Shown: in pieces, positions 54,730 through 63,681 of the stretch
Layout: each line of letters opens with the position of its first letter
How positions within the stretch are numbered: the first letter of the stretch is position 1
Source of the DNA: Paucibacter sp. PLA-PC-4
GTDB lineage: Bacteria; Pseudomonadota; Gammaproteobacteria; Burkholderiales; Burkholderiaceae_C
Direction: 5' to 3'
NCBI RefSeq assembly: GCF_026241155.1
Contig: NZ_JAPFGP010000020.1
Coordinates: 36,373 to 100,372, forward strand
DNA: 64,000 nucleotides
Made by a program: the position numbers and the translations under genes
Notes under the pieces: generated by a model
What the model was told of the DNA's origin: nothing
Database searches by the model: none
Seen by the model: only the letters and a program-made list of their open reading frames with translations

Positions 54730-55776
54730 TCAGCCAAGATTGCGGACGATGAAAGGACCCAACCAGTTCGCCCAGGCCAAGGGCATGCGGCGCCAGGTCT
54801 TGATCAAGAGCTGGTACTTGGCGTTGGACGGGTTGTTCTGAGGCACGGTATCGCGCTTGTAGAGGCAGTATTCGTAGGTCAGCGGCGTCGGCTCGAAGCC
54901 CCAGTTCTTCTTGAAGGCATAGGAGCCGGTGCCCTGCTTGCTGCGGCCGTAGTCAAAGACTTTCAGTCCGCGCGCACAGGCCAGCCGCATCAGTTCCCAG
55001 TATTTGAAGTCATTGGCGGCCAGTTCGCGCGCCGCCTCTGCATCGCCGGCATAGTAGGGCAGCACTTCGTCACGGAAATAAAAGCTCACCACCGAACTGA
55101 GGGGGGTGCCCTGGGCATCGGTGACCGTCAGTACCTCGCAGTCGCGACCAAACTCGCGCAGCAATGCCTCGAAATAGCGTCTGGGCATGGCCGGCGTCCC
55201 ATGTCGGTGCACATTGTCGGCATACAGCGCAAAGAAGCGGCCGGCGTCGGCATCGATATGGCTTTGCAGCCCGTTCTTGATGCCTTTGCGCACCATCGCC
55301 CGCTGCTTGCGCGGGATGGCCAGCATGTTGGCCTCTTCCTCTGGCAGGATCTCTTTACGAAAGGTCACATAGAGATCTTGGCGCGGCCAGTCGCTGTGGC
55401 GGGGCCGGACATGGCGCAGCTCCAGGTGATCGGCACCGAGCTCCTTGGCAATACGCTGAGCCTCGTCCTCGAGCGCATCGGCAGCAGCTTCGGTCTCGGC
55501 GGCCACACCGCCATAGACGCCAAAGGGCAAGCTCACCAGCGCATGGCCGAACAGCATGCTCTTGACCTGAGCCAGCGGCAAGACGCCCTCGATACGGCCT
55601 TCCCGCTCGGCATAGAGAAAGAAGCAGCGGTGGCCAAAGATCTCGCCGACCAGGCGCTGCCAGCCGGCGCGGTGGAAGAAGGTTGCCTGCGGGCAGGCCA
55701 GAACAAAGGCATCCCAAGCTGTCACGGCCGGGCCATCGCCTGCATGCAGGCGTCGGATGGTGACGGGAGCGCTCAT
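54730..55776 (-). CDS. FemAB-family protein, XrtA/PEP-CTERM system
   Basis: A 348-residue protein of the exosortase-associated FemAB type (TIGR03019 type) with a double GNAT fold. Visible: FFHRAGWQRLVGEIFGH, LPFGVYGGVAAE, IPRKQRAMVRKGIKNG, VHRHGTPAMPRRYFEALL and FDYGRSKQGTGSYAFKKNWGFE. FemAB proteins add amino acids from aminoacyl-tRNA to a glycan precursor; the XrtA branch has no proven substrate. It is coupled to the deacetylase gene by an ATGA overlap and lies 39 bases before exosortase A. Confidence 0.92.
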   Translation of the reverse strand: MSAPVTIRRLHAGDGPAVTAWDAFVLACPQATFFHRAGWQRLVGEIFGHRCFFLYAEREGRIEGVLPLAQVKSMLFGHALVSLPFGVYGGVAAETEAAADALEDEAQRIAKELGADHLELRHVRPRHSDWPRQDLYVTFRKEILPEEEANMLAIPRKQRAMVRKGIKNGLQSHIDADAGRFFALYADNVHRHGTPAMPRRYFEALLREFGRDCEVLTVTDAQGTPLSSVVSFYFRDEVLPYYAGDAEAARELAANDFKYWELMRLACARGLKVFDYGRSKQGTGSYAFKKNWGFEPTPLTYEYCLYKRDTVPQNNPSNAKYQLLIKTWRRMPLAWANWLGPFIVRNLG

Positions 55777-56642
55777 CGTTGGGTCGCGACGGACGCGGTC
55801 TGACCCAGAAATATCTCGTCCATCCGGCCCCAGGCAAAGTCCCGCAGCAGCCGCACAATGCGGGCCTCGGTGCGGGGGATATTGACGTAATGCCTGAAAC
55901 GCGTTTTAGCGTCGATGCCGGCCACTCGCGGCTGGTCGACATCAATCTCCCAGGGGTGGAAGTAGAACACCGCCGACTGCTGGTCGACTCGGTTGACCTG
56001 GGCTATCAGCCAGCGCGACAGCGCGTAAGGCAGCAGCCGGAAATAGCCACCGCCACTGGAAGGCAGGTTCTTACCGCCCAGGCGCAGGGTTGTCACCGGC
56101 ACTTCAAGCAAACCCTCTCGTACCGGATAGGCAAAGCGCGGCGAGTCGGGCATGCCGTAGTGGTCGTGCTGGATCGGGTAGACACTGGAGCTATAGCGGT
56201 GGCCGGCGGCCAGTAACTCATCAAACGCCCAAAGATTACCCTCGCCAATCGAGAAGCTCGGCGCGCGATAACCCAGCACCGGCTGGCCACCGATGTCTTC
56301 GAGCAGCGCCTTGGCACGCGTGATGTCGCTGCGGAAGGCCTCCGGGCTCAGGTCGCTGGCGCGTTCGTGGCCGTAGCCGTGGCTGGCCAGCTCATGGCCG
56401 CCGGCGACGATTCGGCGCACCAGCGCGGGATAGCGCTGGGCCACCCAACCCAAGGTGAAGAAGGTCGCGTGGGTGCCGCTTTCCTCCAGCAGACAAAGGA
56501 TGCGATCGACATTGCGCTCGACTCGGCATTCGCGCGCGTCCCAGTCACTACGGGCGATATAGGGTGCGAAGGCCGAGACCTGAAAATAGTCTTCCACGTC
56601 GATCGTCATCGCATTGCGCGGCTGGCGGCTGGGCATCAACAT
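55773..56642 (-). CDS. XrtA system polysaccharide deacetylase (DUF3473-containing)
   Basis: A 289-residue NodB-type deacetylase of the exosortase-associated type (TIGR03006 type). TIDVEDYFQVSAF gives the metal aspartates (D15, D18), and ELASHGYGHE gives H88 and H92; GYRAPSFSIGEGNLWAF is motif 3. The C-terminal extension with GGGYFRLLPYALSRWLI and FYFHPWEID is the DUF3473 part. Start chosen at 56642, 13 bases after the WecB stop, rather than a longer in-frame reading that would cross the wecB gene. It overlaps the FemAB gene. Confidence 0.92.
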   Translation of the reverse strand: MLMPSRQPRNAMTIDVEDYFQVSAFAPYIARSDWDARECRVERNVDRILCLLEESGTHATFFTLGWVAQRYPALVRRIVAGGHELASHGYGHERASDLSPEAFRSDITRAKALLEDIGGQPVLGYRAPSFSIGEGNLWAFDELLAAGHRYSSSVYPIQHDHYGMPDSPRFAYPVREGLLEVPVTTLRLGGKNLPSSGGGYFRLLPYALSRWLIAQVNRVDQQSAVFYFHPWEIDVDQPRVAGIDAKTRFRHYVNIPRTEARIVRLLRDFAWGRMDEIFLGQTASVATQR

Positions 56643-56655
56643 AGGGCTGTTCTCG

Positions 56656-57789
56656 TTAAGGTTTGAGCCATTGCCACAAATCGGCGGCGATGCGCTCGGC
56701 GGCATGGCCGTCCCAGAATTCGGGCACACGGCCACGCTTGCCGTGACCGGCCAGCACCTCGGCGACGCCACGCAGCAAGGCCTCGCCGTTCAGCCCGATC
56801 AAGGTGTTGGTGCCCTGCTCCACCGTGATCGGACGTTCGGTGTTCTCGCGCAGCGTCAGGCAGGGCACGCCCAGCGCCGTGGTCTCTTCCTGCAGGCCGC
56901 CAGAGTCTGTCAGCACGATGGCGGCGCCGGCCATCAGGCCCAGCATCTCCAGATACCCCTGGGGCGGCAGCAAGGCCACGCGGGCCGGATCTAGCATGGT
57001 CTGCAGGCCGAAGCGCTCAATATTGCTGCGGGTACGCGGGTGCAGGGCGAACACGAGGGGAAGGTCTTGCGCGACCTGGGCCAGCAGGCCGAGCAGGTGC
57101 TTCAGAGTCGCGGCGTCATCGACATTCGATGGGCGGTGCAGCGTGACAACGCCGTAAGCCCCGGACACCAGCGCCGAATCCAAGCCATGATCGCGCAATG
57201 TTTGGGCCGGCGCGCGCGCCAGCGGGCGGCTGGCCTCCAGCGAGTCAATCATCACATTGCCGGCAAAGCATATCCGCTCAAGTGCGATGCCCTCACGTGC
57301 CAGATTGTCCGCGGCGCTGCGCTCGGTGGTGTAGAGGCGATCGGCCACCTGGTCGGTCAGCAGGCGGTTGATCTCCTCGGGCATCTTGCGGTCATAGCTG
57401 CGCAGGCCCGCCTCGACATGGGCCACCGGCACGCCTTTCTTGACGGCTACCAACGTGCAGGCCAGGGTCGAGTTGACATCGCCAACCACCAGGACGCAGG
57501 AGGGCTTGTACTCATCCAGCGCCGGTTCGAAGCGGCGCATCACCTCGGCCGTCTGCTGGGCATGGCTGCCCGAGCCGACCTCGAGGTTCAGATCGGGCTG
57601 CGGCAGTCCCAGGTCGACAAAGAGCTTCTTACTCATGTCGGTGTCGTAGTGCTGGCCGGTATGCACCAGCAGAGCCGGGATCGGCGGCTGATGAGCGGCC
57701 AAAGCGCGCAGGATTGGCGCCATCTTCATGAAGTTAGGCCGCGCGCCCACCACGCACATCACGGGGGCCAGTGTCACTGTGTCTGTCAT
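56656..57789 (-). CDS. wecB: UDP-N-acetylglucosamine 2-epimerase, non-hydrolysing
   Basis: A 377-residue epimerase converting UDP-GlcNAc to UDP-ManNAc in the cytoplasm. HTGQHYDTDMS, VVGDVNSTLAC, HVEAGLRSYDRKMPEEINR and the C-terminal LTDSGGLQEET are all family-defining and complete. The start overlaps the ATPase stop (TAATG). It is a standard part of XrtA loci. With the TviB-type dehydrogenase, ManNAc or its uronate are possible repeat-unit components. Confidence 0.95.
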   Translation of the reverse strand: MTDTVTLAPVMCVVGARPNFMKMAPILRALAAHQPPIPALLVHTGQHYDTDMSKKLFVDLGLPQPDLNLEVGSGSHAQQTAEVMRRFEPALDEYKPSCVLVVGDVNSTLACTLVAVKKGVPVAHVEAGLRSYDRKMPEEINRLLTDQVADRLYTTERSAADNLAREGIALERICFAGNVMIDSLEASRPLARAPAQTLRDHGLDSALVSGAYGVVTLHRPSNVDDAATLKHLLGLLAQVAQDLPLVFALHPRTRSNIERFGLQTMLDPARVALLPPQGYLEMLGLMAGAAIVLTDSGGLQEETTALGVPCLTLRENTERPITVEQGTNTLIGLNGEALLRGVAEVLAGHGKRGRVPEFWDGHAAERIAADLWQWLKP

Positions 57790-58886
57790 TACTTGGTCTC
57801 GGTCGGCACGGCGGTCGGTGCGCTGGGGGCTGCTGCGGCGCCTGCGGGGCGCACCGCCTCCACCAGCTTCTGCAAGAGACCCAGTGTCTGCAGATTGATG
57901 CGCTCCAGCCTGATCAGGCTGCTCTCCAGCCGCTGCAGTCGCTCTGATTGCTGGTCCTGATTCAGCGCCGCGATCTCGCCGGACAGGCCGCTGAGATCGC
58001 CTAGCTTGAGCCGGCTCAGATCCACATCCAGCGGCACCCCGGCCGCGCCACCTGGGCTTGCCTTCAGCGGTGTCTCGCTTTCCTGGGCCAAATCGCGCAG
58101 GACCTCGTTGACATCAGCCACCTGCAGATGGGTCTTGCCACCCATGAAACCGAGCAACAGCAAGCGGTCGCACAGCGAGTTGATGCGCCGCGGGATGCCC
58201 TGGCTGGACTTGTAGATCAGAGGAAAGACATCGAGCTCGAAGCTGGGTCTACCGCTGCTGCCGGCGCATTTGAGGCGGTGCTCGATATAGCGCTGCGTCT
58301 CGTCCTCATCCAACGGTCCGATGTGGCAAGTGGCAGCCACACGCTGCCGGAACTGCTCCATCTCGGGGCGCTGAAGGATGTTGCGGAACTCGGGCTGGCC
58401 GACCAGAAAGGTCTGCAGTAAAGACTGGTTGCCGAACTGGAAATTGGACAGCATACGCAGCTCTTCGACAGCCCGCGCAGTCAGGTTCTGCGCCTCGTCG
58501 ACGATCAGCAGGCAGCGCTTGCCCTGGCTGGTCTGATTGACGAAGAAGGCCTCCAAGGTCATCAGCAGCTCGGACTTAGGCAGGTCCTTGACCCGTACGC
58601 CGAAGGCCGCACCGACCATGCGCAAGGTGTCCTCGGCATCGAGCTGGGTCGTGACCAGATTGCCGATCACGACATTGCTGCGGTTCAGACTGTCCAGCAG
58701 GCCGCGCAGCAAGGTGGTCTTGCCAGCACCAATCTCGCCGGTGATGACGATGAAGCCGTCATTGCGCAACACGCCATAGTCGAGATAGGCCTTGGCGCGC
58801 CGGTGCTGCTTGCTACCGAAATAGAAGTTGGGGTCTGGGCTGAGTTGGAACGGCTTGCTGCTCAGCCCAAAAAATGCTTCATACAT
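57789..58886 (-). CDS. XrtA-associated AAA ATPase
   Basis: A 365-residue ExeA-like ATPase of the exosortase-associated type (TIGR03015 type). FGLSSKPFQLSPDP is the usual N-terminus; Walker A is GEIGAGKT (residues 50-57), Walker B LLIVDEAQN (D130, E131), and QGIPRRINSLCDRLLL the sensor-2 region. A C-terminal tail contains a short coiled-coil (QQSERLQRLESSLIRLERIN) and an Ala/Pro-rich end. Probably an energy-providing or regulatory factor for the secretion machinery at the inner membrane. Three bases from the beta-barrel gene. Confidence 0.93.
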   Translation of the reverse strand: MYEAFFGLSSKPFQLSPDPNFYFGSKQHRRAKAYLDYGVLRNDGFIVITGEIGAGKTTLLRGLLDSLNRSNVVIGNLVTTQLDAEDTLRMVGAAFGVRVKDLPKSELLMTLEAFFVNQTSQGKRCLLIVDEAQNLTARAVEELRMLSNFQFGNQSLLQTFLVGQPEFRNILQRPEMEQFRQRVAATCHIGPLDEDETQRYIEHRLKCAGSSGRPSFELDVFPLIYKSSQGIPRRINSLCDRLLLLGFMGGKTHLQVADVNEVLRDLAQESETPLKASPGGAAGVPLDVDLSRLKLGDLSGLSGEIAALNQDQQSERLQRLESSLIRLERINLQTLGLLQKLVEAVRPAGAAAAPSAPTAVPTETK

Positions 58887-58889
58887 GGG

Positions 58890-60446
58890 CTAGAACTGTT
58901 GGACGACGGTGGCGGTTGCCGCACTCTCGCGGTAAGGCTGAGACGGGCTGTCGAAACGGGTATGGCGCAGGCCGAACTGGACATTAGTGCGCACGCCAAG
59001 TTTGCCGTTCCAGTTGGCCGTCAGGGACTTCATATCGGTTTGCTGCCCGCTTGCTGAACCGCGGCTGCGTTGCTGGGAGAACAGCACATTGGCCGAGGAA
59101 TTCGGTGTCAGTCGATGGGCCAGACTCATCGACACCATGCGCTGGTTGACGAGGCCGGTCTGGGACAGGTCCCCATTATTCGGCGAGTCTTGGTCCAGAT
59201 TGCGGCTCTTGGTCTGGCTCAATGTCATGGTGAGCGTGGTCCTGGGCCCGCCTTGAACGGACAGCGACAAGGCCTGGCTCCGGCTCAGGCTGGCGCCGCC
59301 GCCCAGAAAGCCACCGCTCGGCAGTGCGTTCGGATCCAGACCCAGATTGCGCAAAAAACTGCGGACCAGCAGATCACGCCGCACCGGATCGGGCTCGAGG
59401 GAGGAAAACTGGATGTAGAACAGCTCGTAGTTGCTCAGCACATTGGCCTGTCCCTGCAAGCCGCCTGTGTTCACCGATTGGTTGTCGGTGAGTCGCAAAA
59501 CCGAGCGGGCCATGCGGTGTTCGAAAGTCAGGCCGTGAGAATTGCCATAGCGGCGGTGAGTCCAGTTCGCCGCCAGCTTGGTGCGCACGGTCGGCGTCCA
59601 GTTCCCGTTGACCCCGTAGATGGTGCTACTTTGTTCGGCCAGACTCTGGAAGTTCTGACGCTCGGCACCGCCGGTCACGCCGAAGTCCCAGTCGACATCG
59701 GGCCTGACCACCAAGGTGGCCGTTGCGGACTGGGTCTGTACCTCACGCCCGCCACGCGCCTGCGAGAGCTGATCGCTCAACGAGGCAGACCAATTCACAA
59801 GGCTGCCCGGACTCAAGCCATTGAGCTGCATGGAAAGGGAGCGGCTGCTGGAATCGCCAGCCACTGAATCCTTCGCTCGACTCTCCAGTAGATTAGCGCT
59901 CACCTGGTAGCTGGCGATGCCCGCCAACTGGCCCCGGATATAGGGCGAGACATTGAGTCTGGCGACCTCAGAACTGTTGCCGCTACGCAGCGTGGGGTCC
60001 GTGGACTGAGTACCGAAGGCAGATACGGTTTGCTGTCCGACACTGGCCTGGGCATCGACAAAGAACCAATTGTCGATCGCCTCGACGCTGAGTTTGGCCG
60101 CCAGATTGTTCTGCACTTGGCCCGAGGCTTCGCTCTTGGTGTAGATCACACCGTTGAGCGAATAGTCCAGCGAACCACGCACACGCCCCGTGCCGCTGCT
60201 GACACTGATACCGGGTGCGATCGTCGTGATCAGAGCGGCATCCTTGCCCTCATCTCGAAGCCGTAGATTATCCGTCAGCGTGCTGGACAGGCTGATGCGA
60301 GGCTGCACCAGCAACTTGGATGCGGGTGCTGCGCTTTGCGCACTCGCCTGCACAGCGCCGAGCAACATCACGGGAACAAGGGCGCATTGGGCCACGCCAG
60401 TCGCACGACGACTAAAAAGCCCGGATTCAAACCTTCTGAATTGCAT
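58890..60446 (-). CDS. Outer-membrane beta-barrel protein, TIGR03016-type, PEP-CTERM system
   Basis: A 518-residue exported protein. The signal peptide includes ALVPVMLLGAVQASAQ. The mature part is a long run of amphipathic beta-strands (for example SRSLSMQLNGLSPGSLVNWSA), ending in a terminal aromatic (VVQQF) as in outer-membrane barrels. It matches the XrtA-associated TIGR03016 type and may be the outer-membrane channel for export. The start ATG (60446) overlaps the kinase gene by 20 bases. Several more in-frame ATGs occur upstream within the kinase's Gly-Tyr repeat DNA, so the true start needs confirming. Confidence 0.85.
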   Translation of the reverse strand: MQFRRFESGLFSRRATGVAQCALVPVMLLGAVQASAQSAAPASKLLVQPRISLSSTLTDNLRLRDEGKDAALITTIAPGISVSSGTGRVRGSLDYSLNGVIYTKSEASGQVQNNLAAKLSVEAIDNWFFVDAQASVGQQTVSAFGTQSTDPTLRSGNSSEVARLNVSPYIRGQLAGIASYQVSANLLESRAKDSVAGDSSSRSLSMQLNGLSPGSLVNWSASLSDQLSQARGGREVQTQSATATLVVRPDVDWDFGVTGGAERQNFQSLAEQSSTIYGVNGNWTPTVRTKLAANWTHRRYGNSHGLTFEHRMARSVLRLTDNQSVNTGGLQGQANVLSNYELFYIQFSSLEPDPVRRDLLVRSFLRNLGLDPNALPSGGFLGGGASLSRSQALSLSVQGGPRTTLTMTLSQTKSRNLDQDSPNNGDLSQTGLVNQRMVSMSLAHRLTPNSSANVLFSQQRSRGSASGQQTDMKSLTANWNGKLGVRTNVQFGLRHTRFDSPSQPYRESAATATVVQQF

Positions 60447-61359
60447 TGTCGTGCCCGTAGCCATAGCCATACCCGTAGCCATACCCGTAGCCATAGCTGC
60501 CGGCCGCATTGGAGCGCGCCTGGTTGAGCAACAGCATCTTGACCGGGCAGGACTCGATGGTTGCGACGGCCTGCTGTACCGCGCTTTGCGGCGTCTTGTC
60601 GGCATGCACCACGACGACAATCTGCCCCATATGGGAGGCCAGCACGCGCGACTCGGTGGTCAGCAACAGGGGCGGCGAATCAAAGATGATGATGCGGTCC
60701 GGGTAACGCTTGGCCATGTCCTCCAGCAACTGGCTCATTGCGTCGCTCGCCAGCAGCTCAGTAGCGCGCGCATGAGGTGTGCCGCTAGGCAAGATCGTCA
60801 GCTTGTCAACATTGGTGCGTAGCAAGACGCTGGCCATATCGACCTGGTCTTCCAGCACATCCAGCAGTCCCGGGCCTTGCGGCAAACCCAGCATGCGCAG
60901 GACCGACGGCCGCGCCACATCGGCATCAACCAGCATGACCGTGTTGTCCATCTCAGCGGCAATGCTCATCGCCAGATTTAGCGAAGTAAAGCTCTTACCC
61001 TCGCCGGCCAAGGCGCTGGTCACCATGATCAAATTGGCGTGATTCAGCGTGGTTGCACCCTTGCCCATCGCGTTCTTGATCAGCGGCCGCTTGATGACAC
61101 GATACTGGTCGGCAATATGGGTGCGGGGCGCATTGGGGGTGAGCAAGCCCTGTGCTGCAAGAGCATTGAGGTCCAGATCGACCTTCTTTGACTGCTGCAA
61201 CTGCGCCGTCTCCTCGACGACCGCCTGACTTGCCGTTGCGCGCGGCAGCGCAGACGGCAGCGGCTCGGCACCCTTGCTCAGCGTATCGCCGGGCAACATG
61301 ACGCCGGCATTGCGCAGTTGCTCTAGGCGCTGCGCCGCCTGTTCGATGAGACTACTCAT
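60427..61359 (-). CDS. XrtA-associated BY-type tyrosine autokinase
   Basis: A 310-residue soluble kinase (TIGR03018 type, CpsD/Wzc-C-like). Walker A SALAGEGKS (115-123), Walker A' VMLVDADVARPS (141-152) and Walker B IIIFDSPP (223-230) are intact. At the C-terminus, residues 289-302 are seven Tyr-Gly pairs, the tyrosine cluster that is autophosphorylated to control polymerisation. It pairs with the membrane chain-length protein encoded directly upstream (61360-62940, adjacent with no gap). The opposing phosphatase is at 31805-32422. Confidence 0.94.
   Translation of the reverse strand: MSSLIEQAAQRLEQLRNAGVMLPGDTLSKGAEPLPSALPRATASQAVVEETAQLQQSKKVDLDLNALAAQGLLTPNAPRTHIADQYRVIKRPLIKNAMGKGATTLNHANLIMVTSALAGEGKSFTSLNLAMSIAAEMDNTVMLVDADVARPSVLRMLGLPQGPGLLDVLEDQVDMASVLLRTNVDKLTILPSGTPHARATELLASDAMSQLLEDMAKRYPDRIIIFDSPPLLLTTESRVLASHMGQIVVVVHADKTPQSAVQQAVATIESCPVKMLLLNQARSNAAGSYGYGYGYGYGYGYGHDNAIQKV
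60454..60495 (-). repeat. Hexanucleotide repeat encoding a Tyr-Gly tail
   Basis: Seven 6-base units of the type TAT/TAC-GGC/GGG on the minus strand, coding for (Tyr-Gly)7 at residues 289-302 of the BY-kinase. On the other reading frame used by the overlapping barrel gene the same DNA contains several ATG codons. Slippage by one unit would change the tyrosine number without shifting either frame. Confidence 0.9.
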
Positions 61360-62940
61360 TCAACCCGCCTGTCTGCTGATCAGCAGCGCCATGACCACCA
61401 AACCGAGGGCAAAAACACCCACCAAACCGCCCGACGCCGCACCGAAGCGAAGCAGGTCAATACGCTCCCTGCGGCGCTCGACATCGGTTGCAAGCCTCGA
61501 CACTACGCCCAACACGGGCAACTCGGTGCGAATACGCAGCTGATTGCCATCATGAAACACGGGGCGCAGCTGGCTCGCGGCAAAAGCGGTAAACAAACCG
61601 GCCGCCAGGGCCACAGCCAAGGCGCCGCCCAGCAGCAACAAGCGATTCGGAGCCACCGGCTTGGACGAGGCCCGCGGCGGGTCGATCAAGCGGAAGTCCG
61701 CAACACCCGATGCCACGTCAAGTTCGCCGGACATCGCCGCGGACTCGCGCCGCGACACCAGATCCTCATAATTCTTCTTGTGGATCGCGTAATCGCGATT
61801 CAGTTGTGCGGCTTCAGCCTCCAGTTGCGGCGCGGTCTTCAGCGCGGCCAGCGCCTGCCCATAGCGGCTTGTGTACTCGGCGACACGGGCGCGCAAGGAA
61901 GCCACCTGAACTTCGGTAGTGGCCAGCATGCGGCTAAGCTCCTGCTGCACAAGACTCGATCCCGCACCAGTACCCTGAGGGGCGGCCATCGCCGCCTTTC
62001 GCAGACTGGCCATCTCGAGCTTCTTCTGCTCCTCAAGATCGGCAATCAGCTTGCGCGTACTGATGATGTCAGGGTGTCGGTCTGTGTAGCGCTGCAGCAG
62101 AGAGTCCAGATTGCGACGCTGCACCTCAAGACGGGAGTCGATCTCCGGTGTGGCCACGTTCAGCGCCGACTCCTGCAGCAGGCTCTGCGTCGTCGTGTTG
62201 GCGCCGCGCGAACGCTCGCCATCGATCTGCTGCTTGGTGGCATCGCGTGCATTCTCGGCCTCACGCAACTCCAGCTTCGCGCGCTCGAGTTGAGCGCTCA
62301 TCTCGGTCAAGCGCGAAGCCGAATCACGGCCATCGCTGGACATGGTCTGCAGGTTGCGCAACCGGAATTCCTTCAGACGCCCTTCGGCCTCTTCGAGCTT
62401 GGCCTCGTAATTCTTGATTTGCTCGTTGATGAAGGTCGCAGCGGTCGCCGTGTCTTTGCGACTAGCGCCAAGGCTGGACTCGACGAAGATAGAAACCAAG
62501 GACTGAACCACCCGCTTGGCCGTCTCGGGATCCTCGTCCCTATAAGACAGGGTGTAGAGGTTGTCGCGGGCCGTGCTTCCGATCGACAGCGACTTGGTCA
62601 CGGTCTCTATCGTGGCCTCTTGCTGGGCTTTGGATTGATTCTTTAGGTCGAGATCGGCCATGCGAACCAGTTTCTCGACATTTGGCCGGCTGATCAAAGT
62701 GCGGCTCAGCATCACGACCTGCTGTTCCACATTGGGCTGTACGGCCAAGCCCGACATCAGCGGCTTGAGAATCGACTGTGTATCCACAAAGATGCGGGCA
62801 CTGGCCTGATAGCGATCGGGCATCATGAACACGACCGTGGCACACACGGCCCCAGTCACCCAGGCCACCAGGACGCCGGGCCAGCGGTACTTCCACATGC
62901 TGCGCGCAATGGAAAGAATCTGGGCTATCAATAAATCCAT
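61360..62940 (-). CDS. XrtA system polysaccharide chain-length determinant (Wzz/GNVR)
   Basis: A 526-residue inner-membrane co-polymerase (TIGR03007 type). TM1 lies near residues 20-40 (GVLVAWVTGAVCATVVF), followed by the Wzz-type DRYQASARIFVDTQS. The long periplasmic part (about 170-410) is predicted coiled-coil (EEAEGRLKEFRLRNLQ, RAKLELREAENARDATK). C-terminal hydrophobic segments start near residue 440 (LLLLGGALAVALAAGLF). It forms the membrane partner for the separate kinase encoded right after it. The start is 92 bases after the export-lipoprotein stop, with a possible attenuator between. Confidence 0.93.
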   Translation of the reverse strand: MDLLIAQILSIARSMWKYRWPGVLVAWVTGAVCATVVFMMPDRYQASARIFVDTQSILKPLMSGLAVQPNVEQQVVMLSRTLISRPNVEKLVRMADLDLKNQSKAQQEATIETVTKSLSIGSTARDNLYTLSYRDEDPETAKRVVQSLVSIFVESSLGASRKDTATAATFINEQIKNYEAKLEEAEGRLKEFRLRNLQTMSSDGRDSASRLTEMSAQLERAKLELREAENARDATKQQIDGERSRGANTTTQSLLQESALNVATPEIDSRLEVQRRNLDSLLQRYTDRHPDIISTRKLIADLEEQKKLEMASLRKAAMAAPQGTGAGSSLVQQELSRMLATTEVQVASLRARVAEYTSRYGQALAALKTAPQLEAEAAQLNRDYAIHKKNYEDLVSRRESAAMSGELDVASGVADFRLIDPPRASSKPVAPNRLLLLGGALAVALAAGLFTAFAASQLRPVFHDGNQLRIRTELPVLGVVSRLATDVERRRERIDLLRFGAASGGLVGVFALGLVVMALLISRQAG

Positions 62941-62979
62941 CTAGATTCGCCTGCAGACAAGCAAGGCACGCTGGCAATA

Positions 62980-63012
62980 GACAAGAAACCCCTGAACTCA
63001 GTTCGCCAGGGG
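62980..63012 (-). terminator. Possible attenuator hairpin between the Wza-like and Wzz-like genes
   Basis: Read on the minus strand, CCCCT (63012-63008) pairs with AGGGG (62993-62989), with an inner GAAC/GTTC stem and a short bulge, followed directly by TTTCTT. It is weaker than a standard intrinsic terminator. It lies in the only long gap (92 bases) near the start of the right operon, so partial termination after the first gene is possible. Confidence 0.4.
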
Positions 63013-63032
63013 GCTCGAAACCCGGTCTGGCT

Positions 63033-63668
63033 TCAGAACAGGCTTTGCGGAATGATCAGGATGTCGCCGGGCCGCATTTCCACATTGGCCGACACCTCGC
63101 CACGCTTGATCAGATCGGTCAAGCGAACCGAGTACTGCTTGTTGCCTTCGGAGGAGCGCAAAATCGTCGCCTGATTGCCGGCGGCAAAGTCGGTCAAGCC
63201 TCCGACTGCGATCATCACGTCCAGCAGTGTCATCTTTTGCTTGTAAGCCAAGAATTGCGGCTTCGCAGCCTCGCCGACCACCCGGATCTGTTCGCTGAAG
63301 GGGCCAACAAACCCTGTCACGATCACGGTCACCACCGGATCACGCACATAGCGGCCGAGTTGCTTTTCGATATCCCGCGCGATTTCCACGGAATTCTTGC
63401 CCTGGGCAACCATTTCATCGACCAGAGGCGTGGAAATCTTGCCGTCCGGCCGTACCGGCACCGACATCGACAGTTCTGGGTTGCGCCAGACAATGATATT
63501 GAGATTGTCACCGGCACCGACGATGTAGCTGTAGTCCTGGGTCGCCGCAGAAATCGGCGCTGCCGGATACTTGGAGCTGTTGCTGGCACAACCGGCAAAT
63601 AGGCCAGCGGCCGCCACCAGCAAAGCCAGACAGAGTCCGCGCGAAGTGCAAGCGATGCGAGTATTCAA
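63033..63668 (-). CDS. XrtA-associated polysaccharide export lipoprotein (Wza-like)
   Basis: A 211-residue outer-membrane export protein (TIGR03027 type). The signal peptide ends in the lipobox LFAGC (C27), so the mature N-terminus is lipidated. A polysaccharide export domain follows: YIVGAGDNLNIIVWRNPELS and VRPDGKISTPLV, then a SLBB-type domain (RVVGEAAKPQFLAYKQ and MTLLDVMIAVGGLTDFA). The start is probably TTG at 63668, because GAGAGGA lies 6 bases upstream; a TTG at 63683 overlaps that site and is less likely. It is the first gene of the leftward operon. Confidence 0.93.
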   Translation of the reverse strand: MNTRIACTSRGLCLALLVAAAGLFAGCASNSSKYPAAPISAATQDYSYIVGAGDNLNIIVWRNPELSMSVPVRPDGKISTPLVDEMVAQGKNSVEIARDIEKQLGRYVRDPVVTVIVTGFVGPFSEQIRVVGEAAKPQFLAYKQKMTLLDVMIAVGGLTDFAAGNQATILRSSEGNKQYSVRLTDLIKRGEVSANVEMRPGDILIIPQSLF

Positions 63669-63674
63669 GGCAAG

Positions 63675-63681
63675 TCCTCTC
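63675..63681 (-). promoter_or_regulatory. Ribosome binding site that sets a TTG start
   Basis: GAGAGGA on the minus strand ends 6 bases before the TTG at 63668. It would sit inside the coding region if the upstream TTG at 63683 were the start, so it favours 63668. Confidence 0.7.

Noticed and set aside
60454..60495. Short tandem repeats considered as a CRISPR-like or regulatory array
   Set aside because: The 6-base units are contiguous, have no spacers and code in frame for Tyr-Gly pairs of the kinase tail.
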